Notes under the pieces: generated by a model | Database searches by the model: none | Seen by the model: only the letters and a program-made list of their open reading frames with translations | Told to the model about the DNA's origin: nothing | Shown here: in pieces, positions 42,252-50,345 of the stretch | How the letters are laid out: each line of letters starts with the position of its first letter | How positions within the stretch are numbered: position 1 is the first letter of the stretch | Program-made: the position numbers and the translations under genes | From: Oscillospiraceae bacterium | GTDB taxonomy: Bacteria > Bacillota > Clostridia > Oscillospirales > Oscillospiraceae | DNA length: 64,000 bases | Reading direction: 5' to 3' | NCBI GenBank assembly: GCA_902774015.1 | Contig: CACYHB010000003.1 | Location: 103,827 to 167,826 of the forward strand

Positions 42252-43957
42252 GCGAGCTGCAGAAGCGCCGGGCGATCAACATGATCTGGAACGCCGCCCG
42301 GGATTACAGTTTCAGCCCCGACTTCAAGGCCTTTGACAAGGAAGGCCGGGCGGAGCTCTACTGGAACTGCATCATCGGCGCGCTTCGGCGGCATTACGAA
42401 TACCCCAAGCTCGCAAGAGTCTTTGCTTCCTTTGAGGTTTACGAGGAAGGGGACGAGTACGAGGGCCTGCTGTGGCTGGGGCTTGAAAACTGTGTTTATC
42501 TTCGCGAAGTACCCGACCGGCCTGCGCTTTCCGGGCTGCGGCGGGAATACGCGGAGCGCTTCGTCTCCGTCTGCGGAAGCCTCGCACCGGAGGATTTCCA
42601 CCTGTATGAGCACCTGGCTTACGGCCACTTCTGTCGGGTGCTTGGCAGGGAAGATCCGGAAAACCCCTACGATAAGGCCCTTTTGGACGAGATGGAGTTT
42701 TCTCCGGAACTCACGACGGATGAGATCGTGGAGCGGGCAAAGCGGCTTTTTGCGCGCTGGTTTCAAATCAACACCGAGGCGAAAAAGCGAGAATTCCGCC
42801 TGCCCGGGATTTCTCTCAAGCGGAAGCTGCGCGGCCGTGTCAGAAAGCGTTACCGCAAGTTCGGCATCGGCCTGGCGGACCATCCGGATCAGCTGTACAG
42901 CGATGCCGACGGCAACAGCGGCGCTGAGATCGTGGATACACGCACGCGAATGACGGCAGAGGAGCTTCGCGGATTCATGGCGGAGAAATACGGCAAGTCA
43001 CTTTATGATCGGCGCCAGACGGAGGAGATCGAGCGCCGCCTCTGCACGGGCAATCACCTGAACTGCCACCTGCATTTCACCCGGGGCGAGCCGGTGCCGG
43101 GGCATATCCGAAACGGCTTTGAGGCCCTGCAGAAGGAGCGGGAGGCGGCGCAGATCGAGCGGAACCGCCGCTATTATCAGGAGCACCTGGCACAGAACTA
43201 TACCGCCGTGCGAAAGCTCACCGAGAAGATCCAGAATTCCGTGCTGCTGCATCTGCAGCCATCGCCTGTAAAGGCAAACGCCGGCGCGCTGAACGGAGGA
43301 AAGGTCTGGCGGGCGGTGGCGCTTGGGGACGAAAAGGTCTTCATCCGCGACGAGCAGGGGAATATGGGCGATCTGAGCGTGGACATTCTGCTGGACGCCT
43401 CCACTTCCCAGAAACGGCGTCAGGAGATCGTCTCCAATCAGGGCTACATCCTGGCCGAGGCGCTGTTAAACTGCGGCATACCCTGCCGGGTATCTGCTTT
43501 CTGCTCCATGACGGGGTATACCATCCTGCGCATTTACCGGGATTACCATCAACAACGAAAGGAAAACAGACGTATTTTTGATTACGTCTCCAACGGCTGC
43601 AACCGGGACGGGCTTGCGATCCGCGCCATGCACGATCTGATGAACCGGACGGGTTATGAGCACAAGATCCTTATTATCCTCTCGGATGTGAAGCCCAATG
43701 ACATCCGCCGCATCCAGAGCCGCGACGGCTCGGAACCCATACCCTATGAGGAGGGGGCCGGCGTCACGGATACGGCCTATGAAGTGCGCCGCGCGCGCTC
43801 TGACGGGATTTCTGTTATCTGCGCCTTTACGGGCGACGACGAGGACCTTCCCTCGGCCAAGCTTGTTTACGGACGGGATTTTGCCACGATCCGCTCTCTG
43901 GACCGGCTGGCTGACAGCATCGGCCTGCTGCTGCAGAACCAGATCAGAAATCTGTAA
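42239..43957 (+). CDS. VWA-domain partner of the MoxR ATPase (NorD/CobT-like)
   Basis: 572 residues. A helical N-terminal half (to about residue 370) is followed by a C-terminal von Willebrand A domain whose metal site begins DILLDASTS (DxSxS), with GCNRDGLAIRAMHDLM and LIILSDVKPND typical of CobT/NorD-type chaperones. It should bind the AAA+ partner and present a substrate for insertion of a metal or for remodelling. No cobaltochelatase, nitric oxide reductase or RuBisCO gene is near, so the client is unknown. Confidence 0.85.
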   Translation: MDEISELQKRRAINMIWNAARDYSFSPDFKAFDKEGRAELYWNCIIGALRRHYEYPKLARVFASFEVYEEGDEYEGLLWLGLENCVYLREVPDRPALSGLRREYAERFVSVCGSLAPEDFHLYEHLAYGHFCRVLGREDPENPYDKALLDEMEFSPELTTDEIVERAKRLFARWFQINTEAKKREFRLPGISLKRKLRGRVRKRYRKFGIGLADHPDQLYSDADGNSGAEIVDTRTRMTAEELRGFMAEKYGKSLYDRRQTEEIERRLCTGNHLNCHLHFTRGEPVPGHIRNGFEALQKEREAAQIERNRRYYQEHLAQNYTAVRKLTEKIQNSVLLHLQPSPVKANAGALNGGKVWRAVALGDEKVFIRDEQGNMGDLSVDILLDASTSQKRRQEIVSNQGYILAEALLNCGIPCRVSAFCSMTGYTILRIYRDYHQQRKENRRIFDYVSNGCNRDGLAIRAMHDLMNRTGYEHKILIILSDVKPNDIRRIQSRDGSEPIPYEEGAGVTDTAYEVRRARSDGISVICAFTGDDEDLPSAKLVYGRDFATIRSLDRLADSIGLLLQNQIRNL

Positions 43958-43983
43958 GGACTGTCCGCTCCGTCAAATCATGG

Positions 43984-44012
43984 TTGCGAATACGGAAAGA
44001 ATCAGCTACAAT
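43984..44012 (+). promoter_or_regulatory. Promoter of the secreted hypothetical gene
   Basis: TTGCGA (43984-43989), 17-base spacer, TACAAT (44007-44012). Confidence 0.6.
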
Positions 44013-44076
44013 ACAAATGTGAAGGATTGCCCCGAAAGTTTTTCCCTGTATGTCGTTCATAAAGAAGGAGGAAAAC

Positions 44077-44757
44077 ATGAAAAAAACCGTCGCATTCATT
44101 CTCGTTGTTTTGATCCTTGCAGCACTGAGCGGAGCCGCATTTGCCGAAAGCGGACTCACGGTTCAGAACGAGACTCTGATTGAGATCGAAGAAGATGATT
44201 CCGCGTATTTCTTTGCTAAAATTGAAAACACAGGAGATCAGGCGGTCGGAATCGGCACCGGCAAGCTGGTCGGTTTTTCCGAAGACGACGATATTCTGAT
44301 CACGGAGGAGTATCTCAGCACCTTGCCCTCGGACCTTTTGCTTGAACCGGGCGAATACGCCTATCTTTCCGAGTACGTTTGGGAAAGCGAATTGGAAGAC
44401 GCTGATATAGCCGAGTACAGATTCTCTGTGAAAGAAGACCCGAACGCCGACCGTTTCGAGAGCATCCCGTGCGAAGCACGCTACGAAGATGAAGGAAAGT
44501 ACGATCATTATATCTATGTAACGTTCAAAAACGAGACGGAAGAGGTTTTGTTTGATACGTACATCACGGTCGCAATGTATGATACGGATGGGAATCTCAT
44601 CTACGTTGACGGTTCCCTGGAGGACGATATCGGCGTTCATCCGGACAGTACCGTTACGATCCGACTGTATGTGGACAGCGAGCTTACCGATTACTACAGC
44701 AGTCAGGGCATCGAAATCGGAGAAGTTGACGCGATCGTGTACTATACCGGAGAGTAA
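44077..44757 (+). CDS. Secreted hypothetical protein
   Basis: 226 residues from ATG 44077 behind GAAGGAGG. The Sec signal is MKKTVAFILVVLILAALSGAAFAES; the mature protein is strongly acidic with two beta-sandwich-like repeats (YFFAKIENTGDQAVGI near residue 44 and YIYVTFKNETEEVLFD near 147), resembling FxLYD-type exported domains. No catalytic motif. Its codons are more AT-rich than those of neighbouring genes, possibly hinting at later acquisition. Confidence 0.7.
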   Translation: MKKTVAFILVVLILAALSGAAFAESGLTVQNETLIEIEEDDSAYFFAKIENTGDQAVGIGTGKLVGFSEDDDILITEEYLSTLPSDLLLEPGEYAYLSEYVWESELEDADIAEYRFSVKEDPNADRFESIPCEARYEDEGKYDHYIYVTFKNETEEVLFDTYITVAMYDTDGNLIYVDGSLEDDIGVHPDSTVTIRLYVDSELTDYYSSQGIEIGEVDAIVYYTGE

Positions 44758-44796
44758 AGCCCTCTGAAACAGAGCACGGGTTTTGATGCTTGTATA

Positions 44797-44845
44797 AAAA
44801 ATGCCATGGACGGCGCGGAAAAGCGGCGCTGTCCATGGCATTTGC
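44797..44845. terminator. Bidirectional terminator
   Basis: AAATGCCATGGAC (44799-44811) pairs with GTCCATGGCATTT (44831-44843), with further GC pairing inside; an A-run precedes it and serves the converging minus-strand gene. Confidence 0.82.
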
Positions 44846-44857
44846 CCGTTTGAAAGA

Positions 44858-45547
44858 TCATTCTTTTGCCGGCGGGTATTCGTTGCAGAGCAGGCGATAG
44901 GGCGGCTCGTCCTCCTCAATGGCGGGGAAGCGGCCAACGGGAGGATTGAAGCGGTTGTCGGTCTTGTCGTCGTTGCACTGGCTCACCTCACCCAGCAGCA
45001 CCGGGCCGGTACCCGGCTCCACGGAGAAATCGTGGTAGAGGAGCTGCTGAATGTGGATGCTCTCGCCCGGCGTCAGGCGGATCTGTGTGCCGGCGGCAAC
45101 GGTGTACTTTCTGCCGTCAGTGTGGACCGTGACAGGGGATTCGTAGTCGATCTCTTCGTCCGGCAGGCTGTTATAGACCCGGATCAGCACGTTTCCACCG
45201 CCGCGGTTGATGATATCCTCCGTCTTGTACCAGTGAAAATGGTTCGGCGCATACTGACCTTCTTTCAGGTACAGCAGCTTTTCCGCGTAAACCTTGGGGT
45301 ACTTGTCTGTCATGGCGCGGTTCCCGTTGCGGATGGTGATGAGAGAAAAGCCGAAGCGGTCAAAATCACCCATGCCGTAATCGGTGACGTCCCAGCCCAG
45401 CATGCAGTCGCGCACTTCGTCATATTCATGGCCGATCTGCTGCCATTGCTCCGGAGTAAATGCGCAGAAAGGAGGGAGAGAGCAGCGGTACTCTCTGCAT
45501 ATGGCCTCCATCTCGCGCAGAGCACGGTTGATTTCGGAACGCTTCAT
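44858..45547 (-). CDS. D-lyxose ketol-isomerase
   Basis: 229 residues, a single cupin. The metal-binding HFHWYKTEDIINRGGG near residue 104 supplies His-x-His and Glu ligands, and GEVSQCNDDKTDNRF near 188 closes the site, as in D-lyxose isomerases. It interconverts D-lyxose and D-xylulose (often also D-mannose and D-fructose) using manganese. Cytoplasmic. It is not next to other pentose genes. Confidence 0.88.
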   Translation of the reverse strand: MKRSEINRALREMEAICREYRCSLPPFCAFTPEQWQQIGHEYDEVRDCMLGWDVTDYGMGDFDRFGFSLITIRNGNRAMTDKYPKVYAEKLLYLKEGQYAPNHFHWYKTEDIINRGGGNVLIRVYNSLPDEEIDYESPVTVHTDGRKYTVAAGTQIRLTPGESIHIQQLLYHDFSVEPGTGPVLLGEVSQCNDDKTDNRFNPPVGRFPAIEEDEPPYRLLCNEYPPAKE

Positions 45548-45645
45548 ACGGTGGGCTCCTTTATTCGTTTCTTGCCAATAGTATATGCATCCGGGCTTGC
45601 CATGTCAATCGGCGGACAGCGATGCACCGGGAAGATTCTTTCCTC

Positions 45646-45674
45646 TTGCCTCCCGATTAAATACCCTATATAAT
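45646..45674 (+). promoter_or_regulatory. Promoter of the aldo/keto reductase gene
   Basis: TTGCCT (45646-45651), 17-base spacer, TATAAT (45669-45674), 28 bases before the start. Confidence 0.75.
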
Positions 45675-45702
45675 ACAGAAAGAAACATATGGGGGCGAGC
45701 TT

Positions 45703-46818
45703 ATGAACAATCCTTTCTTTGAAACAATCCACGGGAAATTCGGCTTCGGCTGCATGCGGCTTCCGATGATCGGAGAAGAGGTAGATCTCCCGCAGTTTGA
45801 AAAGATGGTGGATGCCTTCCTGGCTTCCGGCCTGAACTATTTCGACACGGCGCATGTCTACATCGGCGGCCAGAGCGAGACTGCGCTGCGGCAGTGTCTC
45901 ACTTCCCGCTATCCCCGGGAGTCCTATGTCCTGACGGACAAGCTCAGCGGCAGCTGCTTTGAGACGGAGGCGGACATTCGGCCCTTTTTCCAGAGCCAGC
46001 TGGACGCCTGCGGCGTAGACTTCTTCGATTTCTACCTGATGCACGCCCAGAATGCGAAAAACTTCCTCAAATACAAGGCATGTCGGGCCTATGAGACGGC
46101 TTTTGAACTGAAAAGAGAGGGAAAGATCCGCCACGTGGGCATCTCCTTCCACGATTCCGCCGAGGCGCTGGATCAGATCTTGACGGAGTATCCTGAGATC
46201 GAGGCGGTACAGATCCAGTTCAATTACGTGGACTATGAGGACGCCGTGGTGCAGAGCCGCAGGGTCTATGAGACGGCGGTAAAACACGGAAAGCCTGTGA
46301 TCGTGATGGAGCCTGTCAAGGGAGGGAAGCTGGTGGACCTGCCTGAGGAGGCACAGCGGATCTTCGATGCTCTGCAGGGCGGCAGCAACGCCAGTTACGC
46401 GATCCGCTTTGCCGCAGGCTTTGAGAACATGATGATGGTACTCTCCGGTATGTCCACGATCGAGCAGCTGGAAGAGAACGTGAGCTATATGGCGGATTTC
46501 CGGCCGCTCAGCGAAGAAGAGAGAACGGCTGTGGAGCAGGTGCAGAGGATCTTCCGCAGTCAGGGCCTGATTCCCTGCACAGCCTGCCGCTACTGTGTGG
46601 ACGGCTGCCCGAAGCAGATCCCCATTCCGGATCTCTTCTCTGTGATGAACGATAGAAAGAAATTCCCCAAGTCCGACTACAGCGGGATCTATCAGTATCG
46701 GACCAACGGTAAAGGAAAAGCCTCCGACTGCATCCGCTGCGGCGCCTGCGAGCGGATCTGTCCCCAGCATCTGCCGGTCCGCAGTCTGCTCGAGGAAGTT
46801 GCGTCGTGTTTTGAATAA
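45703..46818 (+). CDS. Aldo/keto reductase with C-terminal 4Fe-4S ferredoxin domain
   Basis: 371 residues. The TIM-barrel part carries FDTAHVY near residue 46 (Asp and Tyr of the catalytic tetrad), LTDKLSG near 77 (Lys) and YLMHAQN near 111 (His). The C-terminal domain has CTACRYCVDGCP (about 288-299) and CIRCGACERICPQ (about 346-358), enough for two iron-sulfur clusters, though each CxxCxxC set is split by a long insertion. This combination is common in Clostridia; substrates are unknown. Confidence 0.9.
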   Translation: MNNPFFETIHGKFGFGCMRLPMIGEEVDLPQFEKMVDAFLASGLNYFDTAHVYIGGQSETALRQCLTSRYPRESYVLTDKLSGSCFETEADIRPFFQSQLDACGVDFFDFYLMHAQNAKNFLKYKACRAYETAFELKREGKIRHVGISFHDSAEALDQILTEYPEIEAVQIQFNYVDYEDAVVQSRRVYETAVKHGKPVIVMEPVKGGKLVDLPEEAQRIFDALQGGSNASYAIRFAAGFENMMMVLSGMSTIEQLEENVSYMADFRPLSEEERTAVEQVQRIFRSQGLIPCTACRYCVDGCPKQIPIPDLFSVMNDRKKFPKSDYSGIYQYRTNGKGKASDCIRCGACERICPQHLPVRSLLEEVASCFE

Positions 46819-46837
46819 GGCAGAAACATATACAAAT

Positions 46838-46869
46838 AACGGGAACACCGGAATATCGGTGCTCCCGTT
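46838..46869. terminator. Bidirectional terminator between the reductase and PIG-L genes
   Basis: AACGGGA-A-CACCG (46838-46850) pairs with CGGTG-C-TCCCGTT (46857-46869), one mismatch, loop GAATAT. Confidence 0.75.
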
Positions 46870-46877
46870 TCCATGTT

Positions 46878-48155
46878 TCAGCCTGCGGCGGTAAGGTTTT
46901 CAAAGAGATCGCTGCGCAGAACATCCTCGCCGACGGTGCTGCGATAGAGTCCGAATTTGGAGCCGTCATGGGGACTGTCATGCCGGTAGACTGCGTATTT
47001 GCCCGCCTGATACTGGGAGACGCAGAGGGAGAAGGCGTGGTCCGCAGCATCGAAGGCGCTCAAACCGCCAAAGCTTGAAAGCGGAGCGTCAAAGTCCATG
47101 GACACCATATTCTCCTCGGCTCCGTACCGATGCAGATAGGTCTTCGGAACGTCCCAGACGCCGTACTTTTCGCAGGATTCCGCATACCAGCCTTCGTCGC
47201 CGGATCTCTCCACCGCGTCCTTGAGGCACATGACCCCGAAGACGTGGACTATGTGGCCGGAATCCCCGTCCTCGGCCTGACCGACGACGACCTGCGGGCG
47301 GAAACGTCGGATCTGTTCGACCATGTAGGAGGTCATATAGTCCTGGTTGTAGTATTCAATGGCGCCGCCCAGTGTGTTCTGGTATACGTCCATCTTCCTG
47401 CTGGTGACCGGATAGTGCGTCATTCCGGCCGCCCACTGGCTGTCGAGCATTTCATGATAACGACCGGCGTTGTGCTGCACGACGAAACAGGTCTGTACGC
47501 GCTTGCCCTGATCCACGTAGTAGGGGATCACGCCGCCGAGAAAAATGAATTCGTCGTCGCTGTGGGTGGGAAAGACAAGAAGATCCGCCTGATCCCAGGG
47601 TTCCTCCCAATCCTGCACCCAGTCGGGCCTCGCTCCTGCCGTAAAACCGTAGATTTCTGCGATCCATGGCTCGTCTCCGCCGGGGAGCGTTATTGTGAGC
47701 TCTGTACGGGCTTCGGGAAGCGGAACGTACTCGTGGCGAAAGCCATGCTCGCCCAGATTCAGTATTTGTTCCCCGCAGCTGAGCGTCCAGGGTGCGGGCG
47801 TATAGCCCCACTGGATATAGAGGGCGCTGATAGGCTGTTCTGCTTTGATGAGCATGGGTTCTCCGGGCATGAAGTTTTTGCTGCTGTTGTAATCCCCGTC
47901 TGTCAGCACCGCCACGGGCGTACCGCGATAGGAGACAGCGAGAGAGACAGTCTGTGCTTCCGGCTCCGGTGTGGGCTCGGGTGTCGGTTCCGGTGTGGGT
48001 TCTGGCGTCGGTTCCGGTGTGGACGTGGGCACGGTGGTAAGCTCCGGCGCAGGCGGGACAGCGGGGGATGCAAGCCTTGCCCGGACTGTCAGCCCGAGGC
48101 CGAGCAGGCAGAGCACCAGCAGAGTACAGGTCAAAAGGGTTCTTGTCGCTTTCAT
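46878..48155 (-). CDS. Surface PIG-L family deacetylase with TPEP-repeat linker
   Basis: 425 residues from ATG 48155. An N-terminal signal/anchor (residues 3-24) is followed by a TPEP tetrapeptide repeat linker (about 46-66), a beta domain, and a PIG-L domain. The zinc-site motif is PTHSDDE near residue 200, with HVF near 300. PIG-L enzymes remove acetyl from N-acetylglucosamine derivatives. The rigid linker suggests display outside the cell, perhaps acting on wall or glycan acetyl groups. The ATG at 48173 lacks a ribosome site. Confidence 0.82.
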   Translation of the reverse strand: MKATRTLLTCTLLVLCLLGLGLTVRARLASPAVPPAPELTTVPTSTPEPTPEPTPEPTPEPTPEPEAQTVSLAVSYRGTPVAVLTDGDYNSSKNFMPGEPMLIKAEQPISALYIQWGYTPAPWTLSCGEQILNLGEHGFRHEYVPLPEARTELTITLPGGDEPWIAEIYGFTAGARPDWVQDWEEPWDQADLLVFPTHSDDEFIFLGGVIPYYVDQGKRVQTCFVVQHNAGRYHEMLDSQWAAGMTHYPVTSRKMDVYQNTLGGAIEYYNQDYMTSYMVEQIRRFRPQVVVGQAEDGDSGHIVHVFGVMCLKDAVERSGDEGWYAESCEKYGVWDVPKTYLHRYGAEENMVSMDFDAPLSSFGGLSAFDAADHAFSLCVSQYQAGKYAVYRHDSPHDGSKFGLYRSTVGEDVLRSDLFENLTAAG

Positions 48156-48299
48156 AGGAACTCCCGGAAGCAACGGCAGGCGGCGAACGCCTCCGTCCGC
48201 TCAAAAGTAGTAAAATGCATTATACTATCAGGAGCGCTAAAAAACAACGATAAAAATATAAACTGTCGAATGCCATCGATCCCGACGGGAAAAAGGGAC

Positions 48300-48327
48300 T
48301 TGAAAAACTGAAAAAAGTGTGTATGAT
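48300..48327 (+). promoter_or_regulatory. Promoter of the housekeeping run starting with trmH
   Basis: TTGAAA (48300-48305), 16-base spacer, TATGAT (48322-48327), in an AT-rich stretch. Confidence 0.75.
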
Positions 48328-48364
48328 ACTATATTATATAAACATAAAATGGGAGTTTATGGCC

Positions 48365-49114
48365 ATGGAACGGATCACATCCCGGAAAAATCCGTATATC
48401 CGACATGTGCGGCAACTCGCCCATGACGGCGCTTACCGCCGGGAGAAGGGCGAATACCTGTGCGACGGGATCAAAACGCTGCGCGAGGCGCTGCACTTTG
48501 GCGCAAGGGTCACTTCTGTCCTCTGGAAGGAAAGGTCGGGAGAGAAGATTTTCGTTGACTGTGAGCAGTATGAATGCCCGGAAGATCTTTTCGATTTTGC
48601 CTCTCCTATGGTCAACAGCCCCGGCCCGCTGTTCACCGTGGCCATCCGGGGCTGCTCGAAGCCCGGTAAGCTCAATAACGCACTGGTCCTGGAGGGCGTA
48701 CAGGACCCCGGCAACGTGGGTTCGGTGATCCGAACGGCCAATGCTTTCGGCATCGGCGCCGTGATCCTGACGGGGGACTGCGCGGATCTTTATCATCCCA
48801 GGACTGTGCGCAGCACGATGGGCGCCATTTTTCGGCAGACGGTGCTGGAAATGGAGCTCTCCGTACTGAAGGATTTCCTGAGTGAGCAGGGGCTGCCGCT
48901 CTACGGCGCGGCTCTCGCCGAAGACGCTCTCAGCATATGCGGACTCCCGCTGCAGCATACGGCCGTCGCCGTCGGGAGCGAGGGGCGCGGACTGAGCACG
49001 CAGCTTCTTTCGCTCTGCGAGAGAAAAATCATCATCCCCATGGCGCCTGACAGCGAATCCCTCAATGCGGCGGTGGCTGCCTCGGTACTCATGTGGGAAA
49101 TGGCAAAGACATGA
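48365..49114 (+). CDS. TrmH-family (SpoU) RNA 2'-O-methyltransferase
   Basis: 249 residues from ATG 48365, nine bases after GGGAG; an ATG at 48359 is also possible. Motif I LEGVQDPGNVGSVIRTANAFG near residue 109, motif II RSTMGAIFR near 154 and motif III VGSEGRGLS near 205 form the SPOUT knot. The N-terminal substrate-binding domain starts RKNPYIRHVRQLAHD. It methylates ribose in rRNA (RlmB-like) or tRNA; the exact site cannot be read. Confidence 0.9.
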   Translation: MERITSRKNPYIRHVRQLAHDGAYRREKGEYLCDGIKTLREALHFGARVTSVLWKERSGEKIFVDCEQYECPEDLFDFASPMVNSPGPLFTVAIRGCSKPGKLNNALVLEGVQDPGNVGSVIRTANAFGIGAVILTGDCADLYHPRTVRSTMGAIFRQTVLEMELSVLKDFLSEQGLPLYGAALAEDALSICGLPLQHTAVAVGSEGRGLSTQLLSLCERKIIIPMAPDSESLNAAVAASVLMWEMAKT

Positions 49115-49144
49115 TCAGAAAGAAACAGGGAGAAGGCGAACGAG

Positions 49145-50332
49145 ATGGCGGCTCTGGAATACTGGCTCTGGTTATCCTCGGCGGCAGTCGGCCCGCGGGC
49201 AAAGTGGGCGCTGCTTGAACGCTTCGGCGACCCGGAGGCAGCTTTCTTTTCTCCGTCCGGTGCGTTTTCCGGCCTGGAGGGCGTCTCCTCACAGGAAGCT
49301 CGTACGCTGGAAACGCGGGATTTGAGCCGTGTACAGGAGATCGCCTTCGCCTGCCGCCAACAGGAGCTGCGCATCCTGACCCTTCAGGACGCAGCCTATC
49401 CGGCAAGGCTTCGGAATATTTATGCTCCGCCTGTGGTATTGTATGTAAAAGGCGAGCTTCCTCCGATGGATACAAGCGTTGCGATCGCCGTTATCGGTAC
49501 TCGGAGGGCCAGCGTATACGGCTGCAGAATGGCCAGAGATCTTGCCTATCAGATGGCCTCCTCCGGCGCGGTGATCCTTTCCGGCCTGACCGCCGGGATC
49601 GACGCGGAGGCAGCCATCGGCGCGCTCAGCGCGGGCGGGAGCTGCGTCGGCGTTTTGGGAACAGCCCATGAGACCGAGCGCGGGCGCCTGGCAGCTTCCG
49701 TAGCGGCCCGCGGGGCGCTGATCAGCGAATACGCACCGGGTACCATCCATCAGCGCAGCTTCTTCCGTGACCGAAACCGCATCACCGCCGGATTGTCGCT
49801 GGGCGTCGTTGCGGTGGAGGCGCCCGTGAAAAGCGGCACGCGTCTCTTCGTGGAGGAGGCGGCGAATCAGGGCAAGGAGATTTTCGCGGTTCCGGGCAAT
49901 GCGGATGCGGAGAGCAGCGCCGGGACGCTTGCCATGCTCAAGGACGGAGCAAAGCTCGTCACCTGCGGCAGGGACGTGCTGTGTGAATTTGAGGATCTGT
50001 ATCCCGGCGTCCTGCATCCCAGCGATGCGCTGCATGCGCCGGAAGATCCCCCTGCTTCGCCCGTCCCGGTGGAGAAAAAGCCGGAGTCTGCGCTTGACAA
50101 TGCGGAGACCGCGGACTATATTGACCTAAAACAGCAGCTCAGCCAGCTCTCGGAGGATCAGCTTCGAATCATCGCAGCCATGGACGCAGGTCCCGTGCAC
50201 GTGGATGACATTGTGGAACGAAGCCAGCTGCCCGTGGCCAAGGTACTCGGTCAGCTGACCATGCTGGAGCTGAAAGGCTATGTCGGGCGTTTGCCGGGCA
50301 GACGTTTTGAACGCAGAATCACGAAAAAGTAA
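49145..50332 (+). CDS. dprA: DNA-processing protein DprA
   Basis: 395 residues. A short N-terminal helical domain, the Rossmann core with VIGTRRASVYG near residue 117, ILSGLTAGIDAEA near 142 and FRDRNRITAGLS near 205, and a C-terminal winged helix (VDDIVERSQLPVAKVLGQLTMLELKGYV). It loads RecA onto incoming single-stranded DNA in transformation. It sits 30 bases after the methyltransferase and directly before topA, the usual Bacillota order. No other competence genes are in the window. Confidence 0.94.
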   Translation: MAALEYWLWLSSAAVGPRAKWALLERFGDPEAAFFSPSGAFSGLEGVSSQEARTLETRDLSRVQEIAFACRQQELRILTLQDAAYPARLRNIYAPPVVLYVKGELPPMDTSVAIAVIGTRRASVYGCRMARDLAYQMASSGAVILSGLTAGIDAEAAIGALSAGGSCVGVLGTAHETERGRLAASVAARGALISEYAPGTIHQRSFFRDRNRITAGLSLGVVAVEAPVKSGTRLFVEEAANQGKEIFAVPGNADAESSAGTLAMLKDGAKLVTCGRDVLCEFEDLYPGVLHPSDALHAPEDPPASPVPVEKKPESALDNAETADYIDLKQQLSQLSEDQLRIIAAMDAGPVHVDDIVERSQLPVAKVLGQLTMLELKGYVGRLPGRRFERRITKK

Positions 50333-50345
50333 GGTAGGAAATACA

